In this document: piece after piece, positions 1 to 6,672 of the stretch
How positions within the stretch are numbered: position 1 is the stretch's first letter
How the letters are laid out: each line of letters opens with the position of its first letter
Source: Angelakisella sp.
GTDB taxonomy: Bacteria; Bacillota; Clostridia; Oscillospirales; Ruminococcaceae
NCBI GenBank assembly: GCA_022794295.1
Contig: JAAWEO010000050.1
Coordinates: 1-11,015, forward strand
DNA length: 11,015 nt
Direction of reading: 5' to 3'
Made by a program: the position numbers and the translations under genes
Notes under the pieces: model-generated
Told to the model about the DNA's origin: nothing
Seen by the model: the letters and a program-made list of their open reading frames with translations, nothing else
The model's database searches: none

Positions 1-99
1 CTGGCATCTTGGTTTTGTGCTCCCGCTTACCAGCGTCCGGGCTTTCGCGGCCGGAGGCTCGTTGGCCGGATAAGGTGATTTTCGCTGCGGCGAAAATCG

Positions 100-235
100 A
101 GCCGCTTCGCGGCAAATGCCGCACGGCGGCAGTTTGGTACGGCTTTGGTGCCTCCGGCGGAGCCCTTCGGGCTAAGGCCGCTTCGCGGCTAATGGCTCGC
201 GGGCCGGGTTGGAACGTCTTTGGTGCCTCTGGCGG
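100..235. repeat. Imperfect 75-bp direct duplication with GC-rich mini-hairpins
   Basis: Positions 100-160 and 175-235 are two copies of one sequence about 75 bases apart. Both contain GCCGCTTCGCGGC near their start and CTTTGGTGCCTCYGGCGG at their end (143-160 and 218-235). Within each copy are short perfect hairpins centred on TTC, and 163-173 adds AGCCCTTCGGG-type pairing. A further palindrome, GATTTTCGC/GCGAAAATC, lies at 78-99. An open frame runs across 9-317 on the plus strand, but it has no ribosome-binding site and a low-complexity, repeated composition, so I read the 252 bases left of the LysO gene as non-coding repeat DNA. It resembles intergenic palindromic repeat families in form; which family is unknown. 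Confidence 0.6.
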
Positions 236-252
236 TGTTCTCGGGGTGGGGG

Positions 253-852
253 CTACAGGATGGCAGAAAAGAAGCGGATCAGGACTGGTACTGCTGCTGA
301 ACACAGAACGCCGTTAAACACTGCCAGCACCACGATTTCTTCCCGGGTACAGCGGATCAGGACTGCCAGGGTGGTATCTTCGCTGGTGGCGCCTGCCGGC
401 GCGATGGCTGTGTAGTGGTTCAGGTGGGAGGCGATCCAGGGGATAACCAGAAACGAGAACATCTCCCGCAGCAGATTCCCCAAAAACCCGATGGCCCCCA
501 CCTCAGCGCCGGCTATATCGGTAAGGAGGATGCCGGTGAGGCTGTACCAGCCCATTCCGCTGGCGATGGAGACACCTTCTCCCAGGGACAGCCCGGTGAG
601 CGGCGCGCACAGGAGGCCGGCCGCCGCAGACGCCGCCGTAATGGACAGGGGCAGGATCAGCACCCGGAGGCCATAGCTTTTCACCTTGGCAAAGACCCCC
701 TTGCTGAGTCCCACGCTGATGCCCACCAGGAACATAAGCCCCCACAGGAACAGCTCCGAATTGCCGGTAAAAAAGGCCGATACCCCAGGGGAAAAGAAAA
801 AGAGCCCGCAAAGGACCCCACCCAGAAGGCATCCCAAGGCAAGCAGCACCAT
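253..852 (-). CDS. LysO-type lysine exporter, large C-terminal subunit
   Basis: This 199-aa integral membrane protein corresponds to the C-terminal two thirds of LysO (YbjE, DUF340 family), which exports L-lysine and the toxic analogue thialysine across the inner membrane in E. coli. Conserved family blocks are visible: GMGWYSLTG at residues 99-107, GNLLREM at 125-131 and GATSEDTTL at 154-162, the last carrying the conserved acidic residue. About six hydrophobic segments span the chain. The ATG at 852 overlaps the TGA of the upstream half by one base (TGATG), and GGGGAGGG lies 7 bases before it. A GTG at 855 is an alternative start. The tight coupling implies translation in stoichiometric amounts with the N-terminal half. 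The match to LysO is clear; lysine as the actual substrate here is inferred. I see no terminator after the stop. Confidence 0.9.
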   Translation of the reverse strand: MVLLALGCLLGGVLCGLFFFSPGVSAFFTGNSELFLWGLMFLVGISVGLSKGVFAKVKSYGLRVLILPLSITAASAAAGLLCAPLTGLSLGEGVSIASGMGWYSLTGILLTDIAGAEVGAIGFLGNLLREMFSFLVIPWIASHLNHYTAIAPAGATSEDTTLAVLIRCTREEIVVLAVFNGVLCSAAVPVLIRFFSAIL

Positions 853-1151
853 CACTCTGCCCTCCCCTTTTCTCCGGGCTCCTCCCCCGGCCGCTCCAAA
901 AACCGGCGGCTAAGGGGATAGACCAGGGCCACCGAAAAGAGGATGGGCACCAGGGCGAAGATCAGGCTTTTTACTCCAATGGCTCCCAGCTCCTCTAAAA
1001 AGCCCGGGCGGCTGCCCAGACTGACCCCCATGGTAAAGATCAGCAGGGCGGTCATCCCCAGCTGAAGGCGGTCGTTCCATTTTTTCAGGCCTTTGGGGAA
1101 GACGGTGGCCCCCACCAGCACCCCGGCGAACATGATCAGCATTGTTGTCAT
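852..1151 (-). CDS. LysO-type lysine exporter, small N-terminal subunit
   Basis: This 99-aa protein has three hydrophobic segments (roughly residues 3-15, 28-45 and 56-78) followed by a charged tail. It corresponds to the N-terminal third of LysO, including the GMTALLIFTMGVSLGS stretch typical of the family. In E. coli LysO is one polypeptide of about 300 residues; here it is encoded as two overlapping genes, an arrangement also known in other Firmicutes. The start at 1151 is chosen because GAGGAAAA lies 7-8 bases upstream; the frame stays open to 1187, but that extension would run into the upstream hairpin. I see no strong promoter in the 80 bases upstream, so it may depend on read-through from the aminopeptidase gene. 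Confidence 0.85.
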   Translation of the reverse strand: MTTMLIMFAGVLVGATVFPKGLKKWNDRLQLGMTALLIFTMGVSLGSRPGFLEELGAIGVKSLIFALVPILFSVALVYPLSRRFLERPGEEPGEKGRAE

Positions 1152-1170
1152 AGAATTTTTCCTCGCAGAA

Positions 1171-1211
1171 CGCTGCCCTCCCTCCATTCCGGGGAGAGGG
1201 CAGCGGTTTTT
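1171..1211. terminator. Hairpin between aminopeptidase and LysO genes
   Basis: Bases 1171-1180 (CGCTGCCCTC) pair perfectly with 1196-1205, giving a 10-bp GC-rich stem with a 15-base loop. On the plus strand it is followed by GTTTTTCTC, the form of an intrinsic terminator. On the minus strand, which is the coding direction of both neighbours, only TTCT follows, so termination there should be partial. It may act as an attenuator that lowers LysO expression, or stop antisense transcripts. Confidence 0.55.
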
Positions 1212-1233
1212 CTCAATGGCTTTTTGCGGTATT

Positions 1234-2631
1234 TTACCGGTAGAAGGCCTCCATTGCCTTGTAGGTCATGTACAGGTCGGCCTTGGAGATCACCTCGAAG
1301 GGGGCGTGCATCGAGAGCACCGCAACCCCCATATCCACCGTGTCCACGTTAAAGTGGGAGACATACTTGGCCACCGTGCCGCCGCCTCCCTGGTCTACCT
1401 TGCCCAGCTCCCCGGTCTGCCAGGTGACGCCGTTCTTTTCCAGAAGGCCCTCTACAAAGGCCACAAACTCCGCCGGGGCATCGTTGGTAGAGGACTTGCC
1501 GCCGGAGCCGGTGTACTTGGTCAGAACCGGGCCGTACCCCAGATAGGCGCAATTATGCTTTTCGTTCACATCGGCAAAGGCGGGATCGTAGGCGGCATTA
1601 ACATCGGCGGAAAGGCAGGCGGAGGCCCGCAGAACATGGCGCAGCTCCTTCCCGCTGGCCTGGGCCAGGTCCTCGATGAAATCAATGAGGAAGTGGGAGT
1701 GCAGCCCTGTCACCCCGTCGCTTCCCACCTCCTCCTTGTCCGCAAAGACGGTGACGGTGGTGTGGGCGGGATTTTTGGCTTCGATCTCTGCCATCAGCTG
1801 GGCATAGGCGCAGACCCGGTCGTCGTGGCCGTAGGCCCCGATCATCCCCCGGTCCAGGCCCACGTCCCGGGCCCCGAAGGCGGGAACGGCGCAAAGCTCG
1901 GCGGACTGGAAGTCCCGCTCGGTGATGCCGTACTTGCCATAAAGAAGGCTCATAATGTTCAGCTTCACCCGGTCGCTTACCTTTTCGTCGGGGTACAGCT
2001 CGCACCCCAGCAGCACATTCAGCTGCTCCCCCTTGATGCCCTGGGTCATGGGCTGCTTCATCTGGTCCTTGCCCAGGTGGGGCAGCAGATCGGTGACACA
2101 GAACACCGGGTCACCGGGGTCCTCCCCGATGGTAACGGTGACCGGGGTCCCGTCCTTCTTCACCACCACCCCGTGAATGGACAGGGGGATGGCGGTCCAC
2201 TGGTACTTTTTGATGCCCCCGTAATAGTGGGTCTTGAAGAAGCAAAGCTCCTGCTCCTCCACCAGGGGGTTGGGCTTCATATCCAGGCGGGGGCTGTCAA
2301 TATGGGCGGCCTCGATGCGCACCCCTTCCCCAATATCCAGGGTGCCTATGGTGCTGGCAATCAGGGCCTTGCCCCGGTTGTTCAGGTACACCTTGGACCC
2401 GGCGGGGTATTTTTTGCCGGCCTCAAAGGGGGTGTATCCCGCCTTCTCCAGCAGCTCCACCATGGTGGTCACCGCTTCCCGCTCGGTTTTGGCCCGGTCC
2501 AGAAAATTCTTGTAGTCCACGCTGAAGGCCTCGGCGGCCTCCTTCTCCTCCGGGGTCATAAGCTCGGACAGATTCTTAGGGGTAAAAAAGAGCTTTTCCC
2601 GCAGCTCCTCTCCTTTGGTCTTTTCGCTCAT
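1234..2631 (-). CDS. M18 family zinc aminopeptidase (aminopeptidase I type)
   Basis: This 465-aa cytosolic metallopeptidase should remove N-terminal amino acids from peptides using two zinc ions. The expected metal ligands of the M18 family are all in place: H110 in AAHIDSPR, D270 in GHDDR, E300/E301 in FADKEEVGSDG, D343 in SADV and H442 in SMHAPFE. Length and ends match the bacterial 'M18 aminopeptidase 1' group (sometimes named apeA), so the gene looks intact. The ATG at 2631 has AAGGAGGAA 6-7 bases upstream, a strong site. The gene lies downstream of the lytic transglycosylase but is separated from it by the foldback element at 2656-2823, which may end the upstream transcript. The split LysO exporter follows it, and peptide breakdown feeding lysine export is a plausible link (inference). 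Confidence 0.96.
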   Translation of the reverse strand: MSEKTKGEELREKLFFTPKNLSELMTPEEKEAAEAFSVDYKNFLDRAKTEREAVTTMVELLEKAGYTPFEAGKKYPAGSKVYLNNRGKALIASTIGTLDIGEGVRIEAAHIDSPRLDMKPNPLVEEQELCFFKTHYYGGIKKYQWTAIPLSIHGVVVKKDGTPVTVTIGEDPGDPVFCVTDLLPHLGKDQMKQPMTQGIKGEQLNVLLGCELYPDEKVSDRVKLNIMSLLYGKYGITERDFQSAELCAVPAFGARDVGLDRGMIGAYGHDDRVCAYAQLMAEIEAKNPAHTTVTVFADKEEVGSDGVTGLHSHFLIDFIEDLAQASGKELRHVLRASACLSADVNAAYDPAFADVNEKHNCAYLGYGPVLTKYTGSGGKSSTNDAPAEFVAFVEGLLEKNGVTWQTGELGKVDQGGGGTVAKYVSHFNVDTVDMGVAVLSMHAPFEVISKADLYMTYKAMEAFYR

Positions 2632-2655
2632 GGTGTATTCCTCCTTGTTTGTCTA

Positions 2656-2823
2656 TTAAAGCCTATTCAAGAACTCAGGGTGCACCGAATGGATGGGATT
2701 TTTTTTCGTCCAGCAGGGAAAAAAGCGGAGAAAGGCTTTGTGCCTTTCGAGCATTTTTGACGCTGTCTGGGCGGGAAAAGGCCCATTCAGGCGGTGTGCC
2801 AGAAGCTTTTGAATAGGCTCTTA
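2656..2823. repeat. Long foldback (inverted-repeat) element, about 160 bp
   Basis: The element opens with GCCTATTCAA (2661-2670) and closes with its exact complement TTGAATAGGC (2809-2818). The two arms remain alignable all the way inward: GTGCACCG against a CACACCG counterpart, ATGGG against ATGGG, and CGTCCAG against GCCCAG. They meet at a perfect apical hairpin, 2730-2736 (GAAAGGC) with 2742-2748, loop TTTGT. The centre of the apical hairpin and the centre of the terminal repeats coincide at about 2739, so the whole stretch is one hairpin. By hand, the mismatches fall mostly as G-U pairs when the plus-strand RNA is folded. It encodes nothing, begins at the stop codon of the transglycosylase gene, and resembles a MITE or palindromic intergenic element. 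Confidence 0.8.
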
Positions 2824-3384
2824 GAGCTCCGGATAAAGCCGGTGGTACACCTCCCGGGTCTCCAGAACCTTTTTGACATATCTATTGGTGTCCCCGTAGG
2901 GGATGGTATCCAGGCTTTCCCCATCCCGGGAATAGCGGCTGTCCTCCAGCCACCGGGAGACACTTCCCCGGCCGGCGTGATAGGCAGCCAGGGCCTCCGT
3001 CTCTCCTCCGAACTCCCGGAGAAGCAGCCCCAGGTTGGCACAGCCATACCGGACGTTCTCCCCCGGGTCATACAGGACCTCGGAGGCCGCGCCCTCCTCC
3101 TCCCCCAGGCGGTAGCGCACCCACTGGAAGGTATCGGGGGTCAGCTGCATCAGTCCCCGGGCGTCCACCGGGGACTGGGCGGTGGGGGTAAAGCCGCTTT
3201 CGCTGCGGATAACGGCGTAAACCAGGGCGGGATCCAGCCCGCTGGCGGCGGCCTCCTGCTCCACAATGGGCCGGTAGCCCCGGGGATAGGCGGCCCGGTA
3301 ATACTGCCGCAGGCCCAAAAAGCAAAGGGCCAGGCACCCCAGGAGCACCCCGGGGAGAAATAATTTATCCCAAATTCGTTTCAA
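2821..3384 (-). CDS. Membrane-anchored lytic transglycosylase (Slt/GH23 family)
   Basis: This protein of about 187 aa should cleave the MurNAc-GlcNAc bond of peptidoglycan outside the membrane. Residues 8-25 form an N-terminal membrane anchor after the basic start MKR. The SLT domain follows, with catalytic E62 in IRSESGF, then ARGLMQLTPDTF and the AYHAG motif (usually AYNAG). I chose the TTG start at 3384 because GAGGG lies 5 bases upstream and it gives a clean signal-anchor. An in-frame ATG at 3432 would add 16 residues but has a poorer ribosome-binding site. It lies 85 bases after coaE and is the last gene before the foldback element, whose terminal repeat reaches its TAA stop. The C-terminus looks complete for the family. 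Confidence 0.93.
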   Translation of the reverse strand: MKRIWDKLFLPGVLLGCLALCFLGLRQYYRAAYPRGYRPIVEQEAAASGLDPALVYAVIRSESGFTPTAQSPVDARGLMQLTPDTFQWVRYRLGEEEGAASEVLYDPGENVRYGCANLGLLLREFGGETEALAAYHAGRGSVSRWLEDSRYSRDGESLDTIPYGDTNRYVKKVLETREVYHRLYPEL

Positions 3385-3469
3385 GTGATCCCTCTTTCTT
3401 GCACAAAATACCTGATGAAGCAGCGGTCTCATCTTCGCCTGGAAGGTCAGCCCTGTTCCTATCCCGGCG

Positions 3470-4066
3470 TTACAGCCCCAGCTTGTTCATCAGCTCCAAA
3501 ATCTGGAGCCGCAGGGCCGAGGTCTCCCCTGTGTTGCGGAGGATGTACTTAGCCCGGCTTTCGAAAAAACCGTCCCCCGGCTGGTTGGCCAGCCGGGCCC
3601 GGGCCTCCTCCTCTGTCAGCCGGTCCCGTTCCATGATCCGTTTCAGGCGGTCCTCCTCCGGGGCCAGCACCGCTGCCACCTCCTGGCAGAGCTTATCCGC
3701 CCCGCTTTGGTAGAGGGTGGGGGCATCCAGAAACACGGCCCGGTCCCCGGCAGCCTCCCGGGCGGCAATCTCATTCCGGATGCGGTCCACAATATAGGGA
3801 TACATGATCCCCTCCATCCTGCGCAGCTTCTTCCTGTCCCGAAAGACGATGCCTGCCAGGCGCCGGCGGTTCAGCTCCCCGTCCTTATCGATGATCACCG
3901 AGGAAAACTCCACCGCCAGGTCCAAAAGGCAGCGCTCCCCCCGGCGCACCACATCCCGGGCCACCTGGTCACAGTCGATAACGGAGATCTGTTCCCACTC
4001 CCCCAGGCGGCTGCAAACAACGGACTTCCCCGCCCCGGTGGGACCGGTGATGCCAATGACCCTCAT
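3470..4066 (-). CDS. coaE: Dephospho-CoA kinase
   Basis: This 198-aa P-loop kinase catalyses the last step of coenzyme A synthesis, ATP-dependent phosphorylation of dephospho-CoA at the 3'-ribose hydroxyl. The Walker A loop GPTGAGKS is at residues 8-15. The acidic DCD at 31-33 and the LDAPTLYQSG segment at 113-122 (usually DxPLLFE in the family) correspond to substrate-binding regions. The arginine-rich lid, MERDRLTEEEARAR, is at about 145-158, and the C-terminal NTG is at 178-180. Length is typical. The start ATG at 4066 is the first residue of the conserved nucleotide-binding strand, with CAGGA just before it and AGGGGA further up, so initiation may be modest. It is 28 bases after the Sua5 gene in the same operon, with no terminator between. 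Confidence 0.97.
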   Translation of the reverse strand: MRVIGITGPTGAGKSVVCSRLGEWEQISVIDCDQVARDVVRRGERCLLDLAVEFSSVIIDKDGELNRRRLAGIVFRDRKKLRRMEGIMYPYIVDRIRNEIAAREAAGDRAVFLDAPTLYQSGADKLCQEVAAVLAPEEDRLKRIMERDRLTEEEARARLANQPGDGFFESRAKYILRNTGETSALRLQILELMNKLGL

Positions 4067-4094
4067 TCCTGTAAGCTTCCCCTTTCTTTTTCTT

Positions 4095-5177
4095 TTATGT
4101 TTCTTCCGGCAGTACTACAACATGAAAAGCGGCAGCCCGCACCAGGCGGTTATACACTGCCAGACCGATCCCGTCCTTTTCCGGGGCATGGATGTAGATC
4201 TTTTTTGCGCCCAGCCGGTCCAGCTCCCGGAGCAGCCGGAAGATCTCCCGGGCCTGGGCCGCGTGGTCCTCCCGCCTGCCGTAGGGAAAGGCAGGAAGCT
4301 CTACAATGGGCAGATCCTCCTCAAAGCAGACGGCATACTCCCCGGGGCGTTCGTTCTCCCGCAGGTAGGCCCGGTACTGCTCCCGGTCCCCTGCCACCAG
4401 CAGCACCTCCGCCGACGGGGCGTAGTGGCGGTATTTCATCCCGGGGGAGCGCACCTTTTCCCCGTCCTCCAAATGCTCCAGCACCCCGCGGTCCACGGTG
4501 ACCTCCCCCAGAACACCTTGGAGCATCTCCAGGGTCACCGCTCCGGGGCGGAGAAGGCGGGGGCACAGCCTCCCGTCCGCCTCCCGGCAAAGGGAGAGGA
4601 CGGTGGATTCCACCCCTACACGGCAGTCGTAGGACTGGAGGATGGCGTCCACCCTTCCCCACAGGTCGTCCACACAGTGGCGCCAGGTGGTGGGACTGGG
4701 GCTGCCGGAACGGTTGGCCGAGGGGGCCGCCAGGGGCACCCCTGCCGCCCGGATCACCCCCCGGGCCACAGGGTCCTGGGGCATCCGGACCGCAACGGTA
4801 TCCAGCCCCCCGGAGGTGGTATCCGGCACCAGGGCCGACTTTGGCAGAATGATGGTGAGGGGGCCGGGCCAATATTTCCGGGCCAGGAGAAGGGCCTCCT
4901 CCGGCAGCTCCCGCACCAGGGGAGCCCATTCCTCCAGCCGGTCAATATGGACGATCAGGGGATTGTCCGAGGGGCGGCCCTTTGCGGCATAGATCTTTCC
5001 GGTGGCCGAGGGGTCCAGGGCATTTCCCGCCAAGCCGTACACGGTTTCGGTGGGGATGGCAACAATGCCGCCCCCCCGAAGGATCTGCCCCGCCTGATTG
5101 ATGGCGGTGGAATCTGCGGCAGGGTCATACCCGCGCAGAAGAAGGGTTTGCTTTGCTTGTGGTTCTTCGGTTTCCAT
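4095..5177 (-). CDS. tsaC: L-threonylcarbamoyladenylate synthase (Sua5/YwlC, two-domain TsaC)
   Basis: This 360-aa cytosolic enzyme makes threonylcarbamoyl-AMP from threonine, bicarbonate and ATP. That is the first step of the universal t6A37 modification of tRNAs that read ANN codons. The YrdC domain occupies about residues 22-215, with PTETVYGL at 42-49, KGRPSDNPL at 66-74, PGPLTIILPK at 104-113 and APSANRSG at 151-158. The linker motif SPGMKYRHYAP at 244-254 and the C-terminal Sua5 domain (about 255-355) mark it as the long Sua5/YwlC form rather than short TsaC. The ATG at 5177 has AAGG about 12 bases upstream, a rather distant site. It sits 43 bases after prfA, a neighbour pairing common in Firmicutes, although prmC, often found between or beside them, is absent here. 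Confidence 0.97.
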   Translation of the reverse strand: METEEPQAKQTLLLRGYDPAADSTAINQAGQILRGGGIVAIPTETVYGLAGNALDPSATGKIYAAKGRPSDNPLIVHIDRLEEWAPLVRELPEEALLLARKYWPGPLTIILPKSALVPDTTSGGLDTVAVRMPQDPVARGVIRAAGVPLAAPSANRSGSPSPTTWRHCVDDLWGRVDAILQSYDCRVGVESTVLSLCREADGRLCPRLLRPGAVTLEMLQGVLGEVTVDRGVLEHLEDGEKVRSPGMKYRHYAPSAEVLLVAGDREQYRAYLRENERPGEYAVCFEEDLPIVELPAFPYGRREDHAAQAREIFRLLRELDRLGAKKIYIHAPEKDGIGLAVYNRLVRAAAFHVVVLPEET

Positions 5178-5220
5178 CTTTATTCACGACCTTGACAGTT
5201 GGGTTGGGGGCGGCCCGGCG

Positions 5221-6306
5221 TCAGCCTTCGCCCTGGGCCTTCAGCTTCTCCGCCTGGTCTGCCATGACCAGCGCCTCGGTAACCTCCCCCAGGTCCCCGT
5301 TCATTATATCATCGATTTTATACAGCGTCAGCCCGATGCGGTGATCGCTCACCCGCCCCTGGGGGAAGTTGTAGGTCCGTATCCGCTCGCTCCGGTCCCC
5401 TGTTCCCACCTGGCTCCTTCGGGCCGAGGCGATCTCCCGGTCCTGGGCCTCCTGGCTCCGTTCCAGCAGACGGCTGCGAAGCACACGCATGGCCTTATCC
5501 TTATTCTTGTACTGGCTCCGTTCGTCCTGGCATTCCACCACCAGCCCCGTGGGCAGGTGGGTGATCCGGATGGCGGATTCCGTTTTGTTGATGTGCTGTC
5601 CCCCCGCCCCGCTGGAGCGGTAGGTATCAATCTTCAGGTCCTTGGGGTCTATCTGGACCTCCACCTCCTCCGCCTCCGGCAGCACTGCCACCGTGACGGT
5701 GCTGGTGTGGATGCGGCCTTGGGTCTCGGTCTCCGGCACCCGCTGGACCCGGTGGACGCCGCTTTCGTATTTCAGGCGGCTGTAGGCCCCGTCCCCCAGG
5801 ACGGAGAAGCTCACCTCCTTGACCCCTCCCAGCTCGGTTTCGTTCAGGTTCAGCAGCTCGGTCTGCCACCCCAGGCGCTGGGCGTACATGGAGTACATCC
5901 GCCACAGGCTGTTGGCAAACAGGGCGGCCTCCTCCCCTCCGGCACCGGCCCGGATCTCCATAATGACGTTCTTTCCGTCGTTGGGGTCCTTGGGCAACAG
6001 GAGCAGCTTCAGCTCCCGCTCCCGCTCCTCCATCTCTGTGCGGGCAAGGGCGAGCTCCTCCTCCACCATCTCCCGGAAGTCCTTTTCCAGGCCTCCCTGG
6101 TCCAAAAGCTCTCTTGCCTCCTGGCAGGAGTCCTCTGCCTTGCGGTAAGCCCGCCAGCAGTCCACCAGGGGGGTGAGGGCGGTGTACTCCTTCATCAGGG
6201 CGGTGTACCGCTGGTTGTCCCCTGCCACCTCCGGCTGACTGAGGAGGTGGGTCATTTCCTCGTACCGCAGCTCCACACCAGCCAGCTGCTCCAAAAAGCC
6301 TGCCAC
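5221..6306 (-). CDS. prfA: Peptide chain release factor 1
   Basis: This 361-aa translation factor recognises UAA and UAG stop codons in the ribosomal A site and triggers peptide release. The anticodon-like PxT tripeptide is P191-E-T193 in RVPETETQGR, which separates RF1 from RF2 (SPF). The catalytic GGQ is residues 235-237 in SSGAGGQHIN, where the glutamine is normally N5-methylated by PrmC. Length and domain order are standard: an N-terminal helical domain to about 100, then the codon-recognition and catalytic domains. Translation starts at a GTG at 6306, preceded by GGAGGAGGAG, an unusually rich purine run. The gene begins 15 bases after the DUF951 stop, so the two are co-transcribed and probably translationally coupled. 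Confidence 0.98.
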   Translation of the reverse strand: MAGFLEQLAGVELRYEEMTHLLSQPEVAGDNQRYTALMKEYTALTPLVDCWRAYRKAEDSCQEARELLDQGGLEKDFREMVEEELALARTEMEERERELKLLLLPKDPNDGKNVIMEIRAGAGGEEAALFANSLWRMYSMYAQRLGWQTELLNLNETELGGVKEVSFSVLGDGAYSRLKYESGVHRVQRVPETETQGRIHTSTVTVAVLPEAEEVEVQIDPKDLKIDTYRSSGAGGQHINKTESAIRITHLPTGLVVECQDERSQYKNKDKAMRVLRSRLLERSQEAQDREIASARRSQVGTGDRSERIRTYNFPQGRVSDHRIGLTLYKIDDIMNGDLGEVTEALVMADQAEKLKAQGEG

Positions 6307-6321
6307 GGCTCCTCCTCCCTC

Positions 6322-6513
6322 CTACTGCTCCGGTCCTTCCCGGAGGATTCGTTTTATATTTTTCTCCGCCTTCAGGCGGGGGATCTCAATGAGGTGGCCG
6401 CATTTTTTGCATTGGAGCTTAAAGTCCATCCCGGCCCGGGTCACTAAAAACTGCTTGCTTCCACATGGATGGGGCTTTTTCATCTCCAGAATATCCCCCA
6501 CGCGCACATCCAC
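6322..6513 (-). CDS. DUF951 family small zinc-ribbon-like protein
   Basis: This 63-aa protein matches the DUF951 family of Firmicutes (B. subtilis YyzM type), whose function is not established. The diagnostic pattern is present: a VGDILEMKKPHPCGS N-terminus with C17, then C35-K-K-C38-G-H in the middle, followed by a basic tail. The cysteines suggest metal binding, although only three are present, perhaps with H15 or H40 as a fourth ligand (inference). The start is GTG at 6513 with GGGAGGG about 7 bases upstream. It is the first gene after the promoter at 6554-6583 and leads the operon containing prfA, the Sua5 gene and coaE, which suggests a translation-related role. Confidence 0.92.
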   Translation of the reverse strand: MDVRVGDILEMKKPHPCGSKQFLVTRAGMDFKLQCKKCGHLIEIPRLKAEKNIKRILREGPEQ

Positions 6514-6553
6514 GGCGGTCCCTCCCTGCTTCCCTGTTCATGGTAACTGTTTT

Positions 6554-6583
6554 ATTGTATCACAAACCTATGGGGCATGGCAA
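6554..6583 (-). promoter_or_regulatory. Sigma-A-type promoter of the DUF951-prfA operon
   Basis: On the minus strand TTGCCA (6578-6583) and TACAAT (6554-6559) are separated by 18 bases, and a TGA before the -10 makes it an extended -10 element. The likely transcript starts near 6547, about 35 bases before the GTG of the DUF951 gene. No other promoter-like sequence is evident before coaE. Confidence 0.8.
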
Positions 6584-6672
6584 ATTTTTTTACAGATCCT
6601 TCCGTCGGGTATGGAACCGGGACCGCCGGCAAACAATAGGGGTAAATTCTTTACAAGTAGGAGGTTGAGACC

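Noticed and set aside
9..317. 102-codon plus-strand open frame at the left edge
   Set aside because: No ribosome-binding site; the translation mirrors the 75-bp DNA duplication and the frame runs into the antisense of the LysO gene.
1093..2760. 555-codon plus-strand open frame opposite the M18 peptidase gene
   Set aside because: It is antisense to a gene with complete metal-ligand motifs, lacks a ribosome-binding site and has the Gly/His/Pro-rich composition typical of shadow frames in GC-rich DNA.
3804..6447. Long plus-strand open frames (3804-5195 and 5098-6447) opposite Sua5, coaE and prfA
   Set aside because: Antisense shadows of strongly recognised genes; no initiation signals and low-complexity Pro/Gly/Gln-rich translations.
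6589..6617. Plus-strand promoter TTTACA-N17-TGGAAC for the 100-aa gene
   Set aside because: The -10 hexamer is too poor and the shorter-spaced TATGGA option is no better; not reported as a feature.
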